From contig JAAOMT010000227.1 of assembly GCA_016748015.1 (NCBI GenBank), positions 1 through 47,034 on the forward strand: DNA of 47,034 nt, given 5' to 3'. A program made the position numbers and the translations under genes. The DNA is from Geosiphon pyriformis. Taxonomy: Eukaryota; Glomeromycota; Glomeromycetes; Archaeosporales; Geosiphonaceae. Below are positions 21,895-33,567 of the stretch, in pieces; the stretch's first letter is position 1, and every line of letters starts with the position of its first letter. Under the pieces are notes generated by a model that saw only the letters and a program-made list of their open reading frames with translations, made no database searches and had not been told where the DNA came from.

Positions 21895-23980
21895 GTGGTA
21901 GAATCAGAAATCATAGAAGCAAACTATTTAGAATTCGCCAAATTCTTGTTTCAACAGTACAGCCAACAGTTAAGATTAAACAACAACTATTTTCCAGTGA
22001 AATCAGCCTTTAACTTTTACATTAACAATAAAATCACAGACTGCTTAGGAGGAACAGTTAACATTGAATCTGCAAGAGAAAATTTCTATACAGAATTATT
22101 TCAACATACCAGCTTACAAAGAAACCACAGTTTCACACCAATTATTAGAGAAATCAATCAAACCATTGAAAGGTACACCCAACAACAATTCCCCATTATT
22201 TATGCAGACAAAGGCAAAGGAAGATTGCAAACACCAGTGGTAACACCCAAAAAGATACAACTATCCACTTGAAAGAAAACCAGAGTTGAATCACCAACCA
22301 ATCTATCATACCATTATACACTAGGAAGTGCCATCAATATATTATTAGCAAACACATCCACATCAAATACAACATCAATCTTTGGACAATTCCCATTCCA
22401 AAGTAAACAAAGAAGAGCAGAGTTACTAGGACCATATGGCAAATATTTTGAAGGATTTAAATCATGATTGCCAATGCCATTAGGTTTCCAATCACTACCA
22501 TTTCAACCAGATTTCGAAACACAAGTTTCTGGAAAATAATGGAATTAGAAGAGGAGAAAGAAAAAGAAGCTAAAGATAAGGAATTTACTTACCAGAATTT
22601 GATCACAAAGAATCCAAAAATTGAAACCCCAAACATTCATTACTGGCAAACTTCGAATAATCTAAACTCTAAATTAATTAATCAGGGAAACTTATCTCCA
22701 ATAATCATCATCAATCAGCCACCAATTGTACTAATACTAGAACCAATTCTACTGCAGCCACTTCAACAACCTATTCAACCACCACTTCAACAACCCCAAC
22801 AGCCATTGCAACAACCACAACCACAACAATTGAATTTGGATCCAATGGCCTACACTTCAATAGTGAAACTTGAAAAGTTCACTGGCAAAGAAGATGATGC
22901 CCAAATATGGCTCAATGACATTGAAAAGGCCATCACAGTAAATAGATGGAATGACGCAAGAGCCCTCCAAGCCATCCCTTACTTTCTTCAAGATACTGCC
23001 AATTCATGATATCAGAGCCTAGCCAACAAACCCCAAGATTTTAATGTATTTAAGCTTGCATTCCTATAATACTTTAGTAATAATAATAGCATTAATCATT
23101 TGGCAAACACTTTTACTACTATCAAGCAAGTAAAAAATGAAGCAGTCACTACTTATTTAGGATGCTTCCACAGAAATTTGCACCAAATCCAGGCCATACA
23201 GGCTAATTATTTCACAGCACTACAAATCCTAAATCAATTTATTTGAGGTCTGCACAGTAGCATTCTCCAACGTGTATGTTCAATGCACCCAGCAGATCTT
23301 CAAGCCGCTGTTACAAATGCCAGAGATTTTGAAGCAGCTAAACTCAAAGCCAACCATGCCCAAGCTGTAAATCTAGTAATGAACAGATCATCTGAATTGG
23401 ATTCCAAATTGAAACAATTCAGTAATTCAATTAATCAGAAACTAGAAAAATACTTAGCTAACAATTAAGCAATTTATTAGTTTCCACAATGACATGATAA
23501 TTTGGAAAACATGAATTGTTTCTGAAATCAGTCACATCTTTTATCATCATCATTCAATCAGCCATGGCAGCAAGAGACACGTAATTGCTACAATTGTTGT
23601 AAACAAGGTTACATCAAAGCTAGCTGCCAAGATTATAGCAATAATCTATGATCAGAGAATCAAAATCGAAACTCCGATTACAAATTTCAAACTCCGAACC
23701 ACTACTCAAATCAAGATCACTATCAACCACACTATACTCAAATAGCACAACAACCAATATACCAAACCCCAGCACCAGTTATCTATTAGCCACAGCCGCA
23801 AGTGATATATTAGCCACAACAAATTTAAACCCTATCACACCATCCAACCCAGACATTATCTGGAAACCAAATACCAAAAATCATTCAGCAAAACTGAAGA
23901 TCAGCGATGGTTGTACATCAACTGATCTCCAGTTCATCTAATTACACCTTAAAATCACATCCCAGGAATTCGGGAAATGA
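21895..23980 (+). pseudogene. gag: Element B Gag with P/Q-rich stretch and zinc knuckle
   Basis: Open pieces 21895-22272 (N-terminal part, similar to the first Gag ORFs of A and C), 22464-23009 and 23283-23468. Residues around 22735-22850 are rich in Gln and Pro. The capsid core starts at LEKFTGKEDDAQIWLNDIEK (about 22867) and continues through a stop at 23007. The zinc knuckle (23592-23633) reads CYNCCKQGYIKASC; the expected His is Tyr (CAC to TAC). Stops and one frame change break it. Gag would build the particle and bind the RNA. Confidence 0.85.
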
Positions 23981-24099
23981 GTACAACCAAAATCAGAGTT
24001 CCCAGAACTATCTGAGTTTCCTGGTTGCCCCAGAAGATGCTTAACCAACAACAACCTGGAAACCTCTCCAAAGCAAATAATCAATAACAACATACTTCC

Positions 24100-24667
24100 A
24101 GCCACCATCACAAATGATGAATCATTAGCAGCCATTTTTCCCTTCAAAATCGAGGAACCAACTGAAACTCCTCTCTTTAGTAAAGCCACTCTTGATATAA
24201 AACCAATCACTGTCATGTACACCAATACTAAGGTCAATGGGCAGGCCATCAAGCTGATTCTAAACAGTGGTTCAGCAGACAGCATTATCACATGACAACT
24301 TATAGACCAATTAGGTTGCCAAGTTGATTGTACTGCCAGCACCAGAATTATTACTGCCAATGGAGCCACTAAAACTCCAATTGGCGAAATTGACAATTTT
24401 TCTATTGAAGTCAATGGTATTATTATACCAATCAAGGTTTTAGTCATGGAAGCCACCCAGTACCAAGCTCTCATTGGTAATGACTGGCTGTCTAAAACCA
24501 ATGCCATGCTTAACTGGAACACCCAGGAGCTACAGCTTAGCCAAAATGGGCAGCATACTAGAGTACCAGCCACTTGTAGATACTTCAAGACCACTACAAC
24601 CGCACCACTAATTGAATTTAAGGAAAAAGAGAAGAAACCTACCTGGAAAGCCTATCAAGTTTTGTGA
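24100..24667 (+). pseudogene. pro: Element B aspartic protease
   Basis: Retropepsin recognised by IKLILNSGSADSIIT (about 24247-24291), where the catalytic Asp of D-S-G is Asn, then ITANGATKTPIGEID, GIIIPIKVLVM and YQALIGNDWLSK (24461-24496). Length and order match A and C. With the Asp lost and a TGA at 24292-24294 (one step from CGA) it cannot cleave the polyprotein. Confidence 0.87.
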
Positions 24668-24799
24668 GCTGACATTGATCACAATGAATTACTGCCAATA
24701 CTGTCTTGGGACAACAAAGAGAAAGGAAAAGAAGAAGACAAGTTACAAAAAGATACCACCAATAAAATTACCAGTGGCTGGGGAAGTTCCTATTCAACT

Positions 24800-25480
24800 G
24801 ACACCAAACCAAAACCATTTTATATTCCACTCCAGTACAAAGACTGTAGGAAAAAGTTGTCTTCCATGGGAGCTTGGGTTGTGCTTGACAAAGACTACTG
24901 GAGGTGGACTCATTACTATTGCAAACCATTCTACTGTAAACACTATGGCTACCCAAAACACCAAGGCAAATGGGACAACAAACCATGTCTTGCTTGTGGC
25001 AAACAACTGCTCAATAAAGGGATGTGGAATGACATTCCTGGTTAAGGAGAAACCTGTGATGCATCATGTCAATACACAATTCTCATTAATGACTAGATAA
25101 GTCAAGAAACCCCAATAACTGCAGCCTGGCATCAAGCAATCTCTTACCTGAATGGTTATCTACACAACAAAGATGAGATCTAGAGAATGGCCAATACCAA
25201 GATAGAAGGTGCTTCACCCAGTGAGATCTTAGAAATAAAGAACAATTTCCCTGAACCAGTTGAAGTTGTTCTTATTCCCAATGCCTTTTTAGATATTAAA
25301 ACAGGCCCAGAGGAATTCTATGAACACTACCAAAATTTAGCAACCACTCAAAAGGAACAAAAACAGCACTTGGAAGAAATAAACACCCAATTATGTAACT
25401 ACTGTTTGATCCTATGTGACTTTCAGTATTGTAATGAGTGTGACCTCATCTACAATCCAACACCATGCAGGATCTACATG
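24800..25480 (+). pseudogene. Element B cysteine-rich module
   Basis: In order: YKDCRKKLSSMGAW (about 24834-24880, first Cys changed), HYYCKPFYCKHYGYPKHQGK (about 24912-24970), KPCLACGKQL, then after a stop/frame change CDASCQYTILIND, a stretch of about 100 residues, and LCNYCLILCDFQYCNEC at 25393-25442. The same motif series lies between protease and dUTPase in A and C. Probable zinc-binding module of unknown role. Confidence 0.75.
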
Positions 25481-25679
25481 ATCCTAAAAGAAGAAGAACC
25501 AATTAGCAGCTGTGCATCAGAATTGGATTCAACTTTTAATCCCGATTTAAACCCTAACAACAATGACAACAACAGTTCCAGCTCTATTTAAAATGACAAC
25601 AGTGATAACAATGGTGATTTAAACTCAGATTTAAACTCTGAACAACACATCGCACTTCCTAATCTCTCCAAGAAATAAG

Positions 25680-26551
25680 AACTTAGATGGTTCAGTGACA
25701 ACAATAAAGGTATTATGCTAGAACACATGCATAATACTGATGCAGAGTATGATCTAAGATATCTGGAAAAAGATGCCATCAAATTGGAACCACATTCATG
25801 CATCTGCATTGATCTCAAAGTTGTACTGGAAATCCCTGCAACAACAATGGTTCAATTAGCATCTAGAAATAGCTTAGTGAAAAAAGAAATTAGCATCAGA
25901 GGAGGAATAATTGACACTGAATATGTGGAAAATATTATTGCTATGCTATAAAATGACTCAGAAAAAGCTTATATTATAGAGCCAAACAAAAAGATAGCAC
26001 AAGCAATATTTCTGTCTCTGGTTAAAATAGCTCAATTAGTATCAGTGAGAAACAAGAAAAAATTAAGAATTACAGCTAGAGGGATACAAGGATTCGGATC
26101 AACAGGTAGAATAAATGTACCAATCAATATGACAGAAGAAGAGATTATTAACAAGGAAAAAATTATCTCCATTCTATCATATGACCAGTACATGTTAACC
26201 ATAGAAAGAAAAATGAAGGATCAGGCACAAATTTTTAAAGCGGAACCAACCATTTGCAAATCAGAAAAAATTGGACTTATCAATCTCTACATACTAGCCA
26301 AAAACAAGAAACATATCAAAATTTCCATTTACAATACAACAGGAAACATCATAGAAATACCAAAAGGAACCACCATCGGATATTTAAGCACTGAAGTTAA
26401 AGAACAGACACCAAACCCCATTTCAGATTTCTCACAGCTTTGTGGATATGTGGATATTATGTCACAAAAAATTTACAGACAAAACAAATGTTATCTGCTC
26501 CAACCAGAACAATTAGAACAAATAAACATGGAAAACTTAGACCCACTTTAA
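25680..26551 (+). pseudogene. dut: Element B dUTPase and pre-RT segment
   Basis: Motif I DAEYDL (about 25739), motif II SRNSLVKK (about 25860), motif III GIIDTEYVEN (about 25906), motif IV NKKIAQAIFLSL (about 25987) and motif V RGIQGFGSTG (about 26077), a near-textbook glycine-rich C-terminal motif. The catalytic Asp in motif III is kept; a TAA at 25949-25951 splits motifs III and IV. After motif V a segment ending near 26551 (YNTTGNIIEIPKGTTIGYLS) matches the pre-RT parts of A and C. It would keep dUTP out of the cDNA. Confidence 0.88.
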
Positions 26552-26566
26552 CATATACAGCTCAAG

Positions 26567-27960
26567 ATGTTACTCAACAATTTTAATGATATCTTTCCCA
26601 GCAAAAATGAATTTGGCCATACTGACATCATTCAACATCAGATCAAGACTGGAGATGCAATGCCAATAAAACAACGAGCATACAGAGTACCACCAGCCAG
26701 CCATGAAATCATTCATCAAAAAATCAATCAGATGCTTAACAATGGACTAATTCAGCCATCAATGAGCCCATAGTCATTACCAGTGGTACTAGTTTATAAG
26801 AAAAATAGGAAAACCCACTTTTGTGTGGATTACAGGAAACTGAATGAAGTAACAAAAAAAGATAGCTACCCGACTCCAAAGATCCAAAAACTGTTTGATG
26901 CCTTTGAAGGAAAGAAATGGTTTTCAACTTTGGACTTAGATAGTGGTTACTGGCAAGTAGCCATGAAACTAAAAGATAAAGAGAAAATGGCTTTTACAAT
27001 GCAAGAAGAGAATTTCGAATTTGAAGTAATGCCATTTGGTTTGATGAATGCACCAGCCACCTTCCAATGACTAATAAAAATTGTTTACACCAGACTACTA
27101 TAGAAATCAGTAGTTATTTACTTAGATAACACAAATATGTTCTCCAAGACATTTGATAATTATTTGCATCATCTTCAACAAGTGTTTGAAAGACTAAGAA
27201 GAGCCAGATTAAAATTAAATGCAACCAAGTGTTTCTTTGAAAAAACTGAACTCAAGTTTTTGGGACATGTTGTGAGCAAAGACAGTATCAAAACGAATTC
27301 AGACAAGATTAAGGTAGTCAAGAACTTTTCAGTACCAACCAACTTGACAGAACTAAGAGCATTCTTGAAATTTGCCAGATACTATTGCCACTTTATCAAA
27401 GATTTTTCTAAACTGGCCCAGCTATTACACCAGCTCCAATCAAAAAACATCAAGTATAAATAGACAAAAAACCAGCAAGAAGCTTTCGACATATTAAGAA
27501 GAAAGCTTATTTAAGCTCTAGTGTTGATGTATCCAGATTACAGCAAATCATTCATTATTACCACCAATGCATTAGGCCAAGCATTGGGAGCAGTACTATC
27601 ACAGAAAAGACCAGATGGAAGAGAATATCCAGTAGCATACGCCAGCCAAAGTTTAAGTTCAACTGAAAAAAACTATGGAACACCAGCATTAGAACACTTA
27701 GCAATCTATTGGGCAGTTATAAAATAGAAAGAATACTTAAGCCAGAAGTTCAACATATACACTGATCATAAAAGATTGACTTCAATCTAGAAGCAAGAAT
27801 TTGGAGATAATCATCATGCTCGATAAAAAATAGAACTTTCACCATTTAAATATATCATATATTACAAAAAAAGAAAAGAAAATAGAAATGCTGATGGTTT
27901 ATCACAAATAAAACAAATCTAAGGACACTTCAACCCAAAAATATAACAAAAAATGAATAA
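26567..27960 (+). pseudogene. pol: Element B reverse transcriptase and RNase H
   Basis: RT: FCVDYRKLNEVTKKDSYP (about 26821), FSTLDLDSGYWQVAM with the first catalytic Asp (about 26922), MPFGLMNAPATFQ (about 27030-27069), then IYLDNTNMF (about 27111) where YLDD is YLDN, and FLGHVVSKDSIKTN. RNase H: FIITTNALGQALGAVLSQ (about 27549-27602) with its first Asp as Asn, YPVAYASQSLSSTEKNYG and NRNADGLSQ (about 27883-27908). Stops at 26771, 27068, 27101 and later are one step from Trp or Arg codons. Order and length are those of Ty3/gypsy Pol. Confidence 0.92.
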
Positions 27961-28079
27961 ACAAAAATATTAACAACTTCAACATTTTATAAACACTCAA
28001 CAGTTCAAGAAGAAATTATCTCAAAAGGAACAAAACCATATCAAACAACAGTCCAAATATTTTATCACTCATCAAAATA

Positions 28080-29270
28080 TACTTTATCAGAAAAACAGAA
28101 AGAATCCAGATCAACCAACCAGAGTAATCATAGAACCAGAGAAAGAAACAATATTATTCAACATGCACTCCAATTCAACAGCAGAACATTTTCACAAAGA
28201 AACAACCATAAAAAAAACCAGAAATAGATACTATTGGCCATCCATGTACCCAGACATCATCCAATACGTGCAAAATTGTGATACTTGTCAGAGAAGAGAA
28301 GAAACAAGACCTAGCAAGCCATTAAGACCAATCAAAGTAGAACAACCATTCAAGCAGATTGGAATTGACTTAGTCAGACCATTAACAATAACTAGCAGAG
28401 AGAACAGATACATTGCAGTAGCCATGAATTATCTCACTAAATGGCCAGAAGCAAAAGCAATTTAAAGAGTGGATGCAGAATCTATTGCCAAATTCATCAA
28501 TCAAAATCTGATTTGTCAACATGGATGTCCAAAAGAATTATTATCCGACCAAGGAACTCACTTTGTGAATAGAACATTAACAGAACTGAGTCAAAGATTC
28601 GGAATGAAGAGATTATTATCATTGCCATATCACTCATAAACCAATGGATTAGTTGAAAAATTCAATAGAACATTGTGCAAAGCAATAGCCAAGATTAGCC
28701 AAGAAAACCAAGATAAATAAGACTTATTCATACCATCAGTACTATTTGCTTATTGGACAATGAAGCAAGATACTATATAAGCAACACCATTTGAATTAGT
28801 ATACAGTAGAACAGCAACACTACCAGTTGAGATAGAGATCAATACATATCCAACAGAACCAATAACAGAAGACAATTTCCAAGAAACATTGCTGAGAAAA
28901 ACATATGTCGTAATGAAAACGCTAGAAAACAAATGGCAAAGAGCAGCTGATAACATTTAAAAATCATAAGAAAAACAAAAAAAAAGGCACAATAACCAAC
29001 TACCAGATAAACCAGTCGAATTCAGGATTGGAGACAAAGTACTATTACATTGTACCAAAGTGGAAAAACAGTGGAATGAAAAGTTTGATCCAAAATAGGA
29101 TGGACCATTTCACATACACAAAATTTTAGAAAACAGATCTTACAAGTTACGATTAGAAAACAGAATTCTGAAAAAGACAGCACATGGAAATTGTTTAAAA
29201 ATTTATCAAACACAAGGATCAACATTAGTGAAACCACAATTAAGAGCACAAATTTTATTAATCAGACCAG
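28080..29270 (+). pseudogene. Element B integrase with GPY/F-like end
   Basis: Zinc-binding H2C2 part: H and H in MHSNSTAEHFH, then C-x2-C in NCDTCQRR (about 28163-28300). The catalytic core keeps all three acidic residues: Asp in QIGIDLVRP (about 28359), Asp in LLSDQGTHFVN (about 28543), Glu in TNGLVEKFNRTL (about 28640). A GPY/F-type block reads DGPFHIHKILENRSYKLRLE (about 29099-29158). Stops at 28464, 28637, 28720 and elsewhere break it. It would insert the cDNA into the genome. Confidence 0.9.
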
Positions 29271-29397
29271 AAGATATATCACGAGATATGGAACCAATGA
29301 TAATCATCAAGATGTAGCTACACATATGCCAAAATCTAGATATTACATGTATATAAGCCTTGAGACCACAAAGAAGGGAATGATAGAAATTTCAAAC

Positions 29398-30162
29398 ATG
29401 AACTTTTTAGACAAAATTTTAAAATTATCTAAACAATTATTTAATGAAATTCAAAAATCTACATCTCAAATAAAAATTATAATTGATAAAAAAGAGATAA
29501 GATATAGAGATAAGAAGAAGAGAGAGATGAGTGAGAGTTCAACTAGAACTAACCATTCTCATCTCTACACTTCACCCAGAAAGAAAATTTTACAAAAAAG
29601 AATTAAATATACTTCTTAGGCGGGACATGGAGAAAAAAAAGAAGAGGAAGAAAAAGAAGTAAAAAAATTAGATAGAAGACAAAAACAATTATATACAACA
29701 TACTTGGTCCTTGAGCTAGAGAAAATTAAAAAATCTTTAGCTTATGGGACCAAACTCCCCAAAACAGGAGAGTGAACACCAAATAATGCCCAGGAGTGGA
29801 AAAAAAGACTCCCTCTAATATATTGGTTTTACAAAATTGGAGAACAACTAGACTTAGAAAACCAATACAGAGATTACAACCAGAAAACTTTCAACAAAGA
29901 AGCAATGGGACAAGTAGAAAAATTTGTAGGAAGGAACAACCTGACACTACATTACAAGGCAGCATGTCAATTATACATCACTTTTCGACATTGTCCAAAC
30001 ATACTATTGGATAGATCTTTGAAAAAAATAACAGTCAACAACATAGGAGGAATGACCAATTAACAGTTTAAAGATCTACAAAAAGCCATAGTCAACATAA
30101 CCATCAAACATTACACAAATAAAGTTCTATCAACAGATATAACTAATTTTGCAGAAGCTTAA
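29398..30162 (+). pseudogene. Element B extra ORF between integrase and 3' LTR
   Basis: Begins near ATG 29398 (MNFLDKILKLSKQLFNEIQ) and ends at TAA 30160-30162, just before the polypurine tract. A low-complexity Lys/Glu/Arg-rich stretch lies at about 29500-29680, with stops and a frame change. The conserved C-terminal domain runs from YWFYKIGEQLDLENQY (about 29819) through RHCPNILLDRSLKKITVNNI to the IGGMTN*QFKDLQKAI block (about 30030-30092). It matches A and C in the same location. No similarity to a known protein family is recognised and no membrane segment makes it an envelope candidate. Confidence 0.75.
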
Positions 30163-30166
30163 TATT

Positions 30167-30183
30167 AAAAAAAAAGGAAATAA
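30167..30183 (+). other. Element B polypurine tract
   Basis: aaaaaaaaaggaaataa directly before the 3' LTR at 30184. Expected primer for plus-strand DNA synthesis. Confidence 0.65.
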
Positions 30184-31049
30184 TATTACTTGAAAAAAGA
30201 AAGCCTATCAAAGAAAGAAGAAAAATGTGACAAAACATGAAAGGACACAGAATAGCATACAATAATATAGGATAATGTGTTATAATACAGAATAATATAG
30301 AATAATGTGTAATAATGTCAGATAATATGTTATAATATAAGATAATTAATTATAACATAAAAAAACAAAGTAATAGCTAGCAAGAACAAACAATCAAAAA
30401 CAATCCTGTAAAACTAGAAAATACATATATATAGCAGTAGCATTAGAGGCAGAGAAGAAAAGGGAGAAAAAAAAGAAATTCCTTAGCTACTGTTCCCCAG
30501 TTAGAAACCATAGCATTCCAAAATAACAATAAATATACTTATTCAGCATCTCAAATTCAGTTGTTTACTATCAACCCTAAATGGTAATAATAATTAATAC
30601 TTAAAACACACAGAAACAATAACCCTTGATCACGGCTATTGACAGGATACTAACTTATATTGCCTTAGCTTATTGTCTCTATTTTCTTTATCTCTTTTAT
30701 TTTTTTGTCTTTATTTTGTTGGGTATAGTAATTGATTGAGGATTAAAGTGCTAAGTATTGACATCAAGGATTGCCTAGTAAAAGATCCCTGCAAGTGAGT
30801 AGAATGCATAAGAATTATGGATTGTTTACCAGAAGATTGCTGGCCACCACGCTGAGAAAAAAATTGACAGAATTGTGATTCTGGGAAGCTATGGAAAAAA
30901 GATAACATGGGAATCTCTGTCCATTATACAAAAAACTCCAATCAAAACTTTCCGATCGAAACACCTTCAGACATTACTAATATCATCAATTAAACACTAA
31001 GTTATGGATTTGTTATTTGCTTTAAGACCCCAAATAATCATCTGTAACA
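30184..31049 (+). repeat. Element B 3' LTR
   Basis: 866 bases, starting TATTACTTGA like the 5' copy and ending CTGTAACA. Differences from the 5' LTR are mostly transitions. The imperfect ATAACATAG-like array is at about 30245-30355. Confidence 0.9.
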
Positions 31050-31297
31050 ATATGTTGATGTATTTGTTATGTCTTAAATATCATTTTGCCTTATATCTAA
31101 TTGGACATGTGAGGTGTCTTATGTCATATAAGGTGCCTCAAATTATAAAAAGCAGCCAAATTATAAAAATGAAGGTTTTAATCTAACTGTAGAATTCTAA
31201 GTGCAAATAACAGATTCTCGGTAAAAAGAAACCTAATTTTGATAATGCATCTGCAACACTTTTTGTTTCTTACTCCTAACTAATAATCAATAATAAA
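31050..31297. other. Spacer right of element B, no gene seen
   Basis: 248 bases inside the Tigger element. There are no stops-free frames of note and no motif recognised. It includes the right flank of B (ATATG) and leads into the next pseudogene. Confidence 0.5.
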
Positions 31298-32320
31298 GGC
31301 TGTCAATTTGATCCTCCGCATACTTGCATAATTGCATAGAAAATAGCACAATGTCATGTTGTCAAGCTCTCCAAACACAGCAACACCTATATCAATTAGA
31401 ATATTGATATAAAATACTTTGCACAATATCAGAGATATCAGAGTAAAAGTCAACTGCAGTTTTTTAAAAAATGTTCTGATCATCATAAGTCATGGGATTT
31501 GATATGTAATATATATAAGCATGCAATAACTTCCAAATTAATATGGCCATATGTTGTTTCTAAGAAAAATTTATCTGTTGAAAGTTACTTAGAATGGGCT
31601 CAAAATGAAACAGATCTCACATTCAGGTTAAAGTATAAACAAGTCTTTTTTTATTTACAAGCAATTATTAACTTTCGCACTGAGATTTGTTTCAATAGGT
31701 CTTCATTAAGACTTATGATTAGACAAATGTTTGCACCAATTTGGTCTGCTCAGCACCATCCTATTTACCAATTAATTAAAATTGCTGATGAAAAACAATG
31801 GCTATGATTGAAGTCTGAAGTTTGCAAGCTGATTCAAAAAAGAATTGTAATTGTTTGATCTAAACTTTCAAATCAACATCAAGGCCATAATGCAATACTT
31901 GAAAAATTTAACAAAACACTCAAATCGTTGATTCTTTCTACATCTTCACAATGGCATTGGGAAATTGCAGTGCATAACTGTATCAAATTTGAAAGATTGC
32001 ATACTAATCTCTTTAATGTCATTAGATATTCTAAAAGTGAAATATACAGGTCTTGTACATGTCCTAACTTTATTGCTAAATCAAATTGATTTCGAGTTCA
32101 GATAAGAAAGACACAGTTTGTAAATCCAAATATCTCTAATTGTGTTTTTCATGATATTGGCCATAAATGGATATTAAGCAAAGAAATGAAAAAATTCAGT
32201 GAAATTGCACGGATGAAAAAAATAGACTTTTTTAAAGCAAAACAAATTAAAAAAATATTGTTAGGTACTTAAAAACCAATTTCAGTAATAAGTGAAGAAG
32301 TAGATCATCAAAAAATGTAA
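31298..32320 (+). pseudogene. Unidentified plus-strand pseudogene inside the Tigger element
   Basis: One frame stays coherent for about 340 codons (31298 to TAA at 32318-32320), broken by a few stops (for example 31805-31807, one step from CGA). It starts GCQFDPPHTCIIA, continues SWDLICNIYKHAITSKLIW (about 31490) and LEWAQNETDLTFRLKYKQVF, and ends in a Lys-rich tail. Base use is less AT-skewed than neighbours. It reminds me of a large family of uncharacterised proteins in Rhizophagus genomes, but this is memory only and no domain is recognised. It could be cargo, a captured host gene or another transposon's ORF. Confidence 0.6.
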
Positions 32321-32800
32321 ATCTGTTAATAAAATCACAACTATTACTTATTATTAACTCTCTAATACCTCTTTTAAGTAATCATGTTTTCAAAGCTTAT
32401 TAAGTTAATTATGTAACAGTCTAATAAATATCCTTTAAGAAGTTAGAAATATATTGTATTGTGTACAGTTTTGTTTACCTTGGATTGAGTACATTACTAT
32501 TTATAATTGGCATTTTTAAAACATGATATGTTGAGTTTAGATCCAAATCTCCATTCTGCATGATTATGTTTGGATTATAAAAAACATTCAACACAGATTT
32601 ATTTGCCCCAAAAAAGTTGATTTTTAATACATCTTTAAAACTATCAGTCAAACTTTTGCTTGCTAATACTAAATATTGGTCGAATAATGAATATGATTGC
32701 TAATATGGAGTCTTTTTTTAATCACAGATATCAAAGTTGGTGTGAAAATGTATTTATTGGGTATATATTGGAATCTTCATGCTCTGAGTTTTATTACTGG
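32321..32800. other. Interval between convergent remnants
   Basis: No usable open frame. On the minus strand the frame of 33292-32801 continues leftward with scattered stops and no recognised motif, so it may be the decayed 3' part of that gene. Nothing else seen. Confidence 0.4.
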
Positions 32801-33292
32801 TCACATTTTTTTTCCTAAGGAAAGGTAAATTTGAATTCTGTTCTTAATTGATTTGCTTAAACAATGTCCTATTAACAAACTTGTTCCTGGAGGATCCCAT
32901 TGGGCCATTATTCTTGCTTGTAGGTCTGTTAATTCCTTCTCCCAATATGGAGAAAAAGTAATTTTATTAGCCAAAGTTTGATCCAAAGTAACTTCATTGA
33001 TACTTGCAGCAACAGTCTTCAAAGCACTATTAGTCTTTAAAACACTACCAGTCTCCAAAGCAGCAGTACTGTACCATATGTCAACTATTATTAAAACTTT
33101 CATAATACCCACAAACAACAAGCCAAATATAATAGTTCTGTTATTGTCTTCTAATGATAATGGTGGCTTATAAAGAAGAAGAGTAATTGAATGTTGTAAT
33201 ATTTGAGAAATTTTGTTTAGTGTTCTACAATTGTTTTCAGAAACTTCTCTAATTTTTTTTACTATTATAAAAAGAATAATTTCTATTGACAA
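32801..33292 (-). CDS. Hypothetical ORF, 163 residues, possibly a gene fragment
   Basis: Minus-strand ORF with ATG at 33290-33292. The C-terminal half (EVTLDQTLANKITFSPYWEK, then LQARIMAQWDPPGTSLL) looks like real protein. The N-terminal half is hydrophobic in places (IIFGLLFVGIMKVLIIV) but its frame may be chance. It converges with the plus-strand pseudogene and lies between it and the right TIR of the Tigger element. I do not recognise the family. It may be the only long undamaged frame in the window, or the end of a larger broken gene. Confidence 0.4.
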   Translation of the reverse strand: MSIEIILFIIVKKIREVSENNCRTLNKISQILQHSITLLLYKPPLSLEDNNRTIIFGLLFVGIMKVLIIVDIWYSTAALETGSVLKTNSALKTVAASINEVTLDQTLANKITFSPYWEKELTDLQARIMAQWDPPGTSLLIGHCLSKSIKNRIQIYLSLGKKM

Positions 33293-33369
33293 ATCGAGAA
33301 ATCTCCTTGACTGTACATGTTCAATTAAATATGAGATGATATCTAATGTTTATATCTAATATCATATGA

Positions 33370-33567
33370 TTATAGTGTGACTATAGAGAGTGGAAATTAC
33401 TTATATTCTGCTATCATATTTGTAAAGATAGAGATTATAAGGAAATATATATAGTAAAAATGACTATAAGGAGATAATATTATATATAAATGGTTTTGGT
33501 TTTTAAAAAAATGTGATTATAAGAAAATAGTGACTATAATCAGAAGGACTATAGAGAGAGTTTACTG
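33370..33567. repeat. Tigger-like right TIR and subterminal repeats
   Basis: Ends GAGAGTTTACTG followed by TA (33568-33569), the inverted form of the left end. Short words GACTATAGAGAG, GATTATAAG and GACTATAAG recur at about 33378, 33431, 33461, 33513, 33531 and 33550 in both orientations relative to the left end, forming a cluster of likely transposase binding words. Confidence 0.82.

Larger units (their letters stand above)
20966..31049 (+). mobile_element. LTR retrotransposon B (Ty3/gypsy-like, complete plan)
   Basis: LTRs 20966-21832 and 30184-31049 enclose 8,351 bases with gag, protease, cysteine module, dUTPase, pre-RT, RT, RNase H, integrase and extra ORF, all plus strand. LTR ends read TATTAC...CTGTAACA, so the original TG start has become TA. 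It lies inside the Tigger element, 45 bases upstream of the transposase ATG. The flanks ACAC (left) and ATAT (right) could be a 4-base target duplication changed by two C-to-T steps, but this is weak. In-frame stops and changed catalytic residues make it inactive. Confidence 0.9.
19221..33567 (-). mobile_element. Tigger/pogo-like DNA transposon with nested insertion
   Basis: Terminal inverted repeats CAGTGAACTCTC... (19221) and ...GAGAGTTTACTG (33567) are each flanked by TA, the pogo/Tc1-mariner target duplication. Sequence just outside both ends is element D and is colinear with one continuous stretch of element C (about 40610-40720), proving the insertion. Inside are a minus-strand pogo-like transposase (20921-19362), the whole of LTR element B (20966-31049), and 2.5 kb with other gene remnants. 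Without B it is about 4.3 kb. Confidence 0.88.

Noticed and set aside
23938-24594. 218-codon minus ORF across the B protease region
   Set aside because: It is antisense to a recognised retropepsin frame with conserved motifs; its length follows from codon use of the plus strand.
32801-33292. Membrane protein call for the 163-codon ORF
   Set aside because: The hydrophobic run is short and lies in the half of the ORF with the least protein-like composition.
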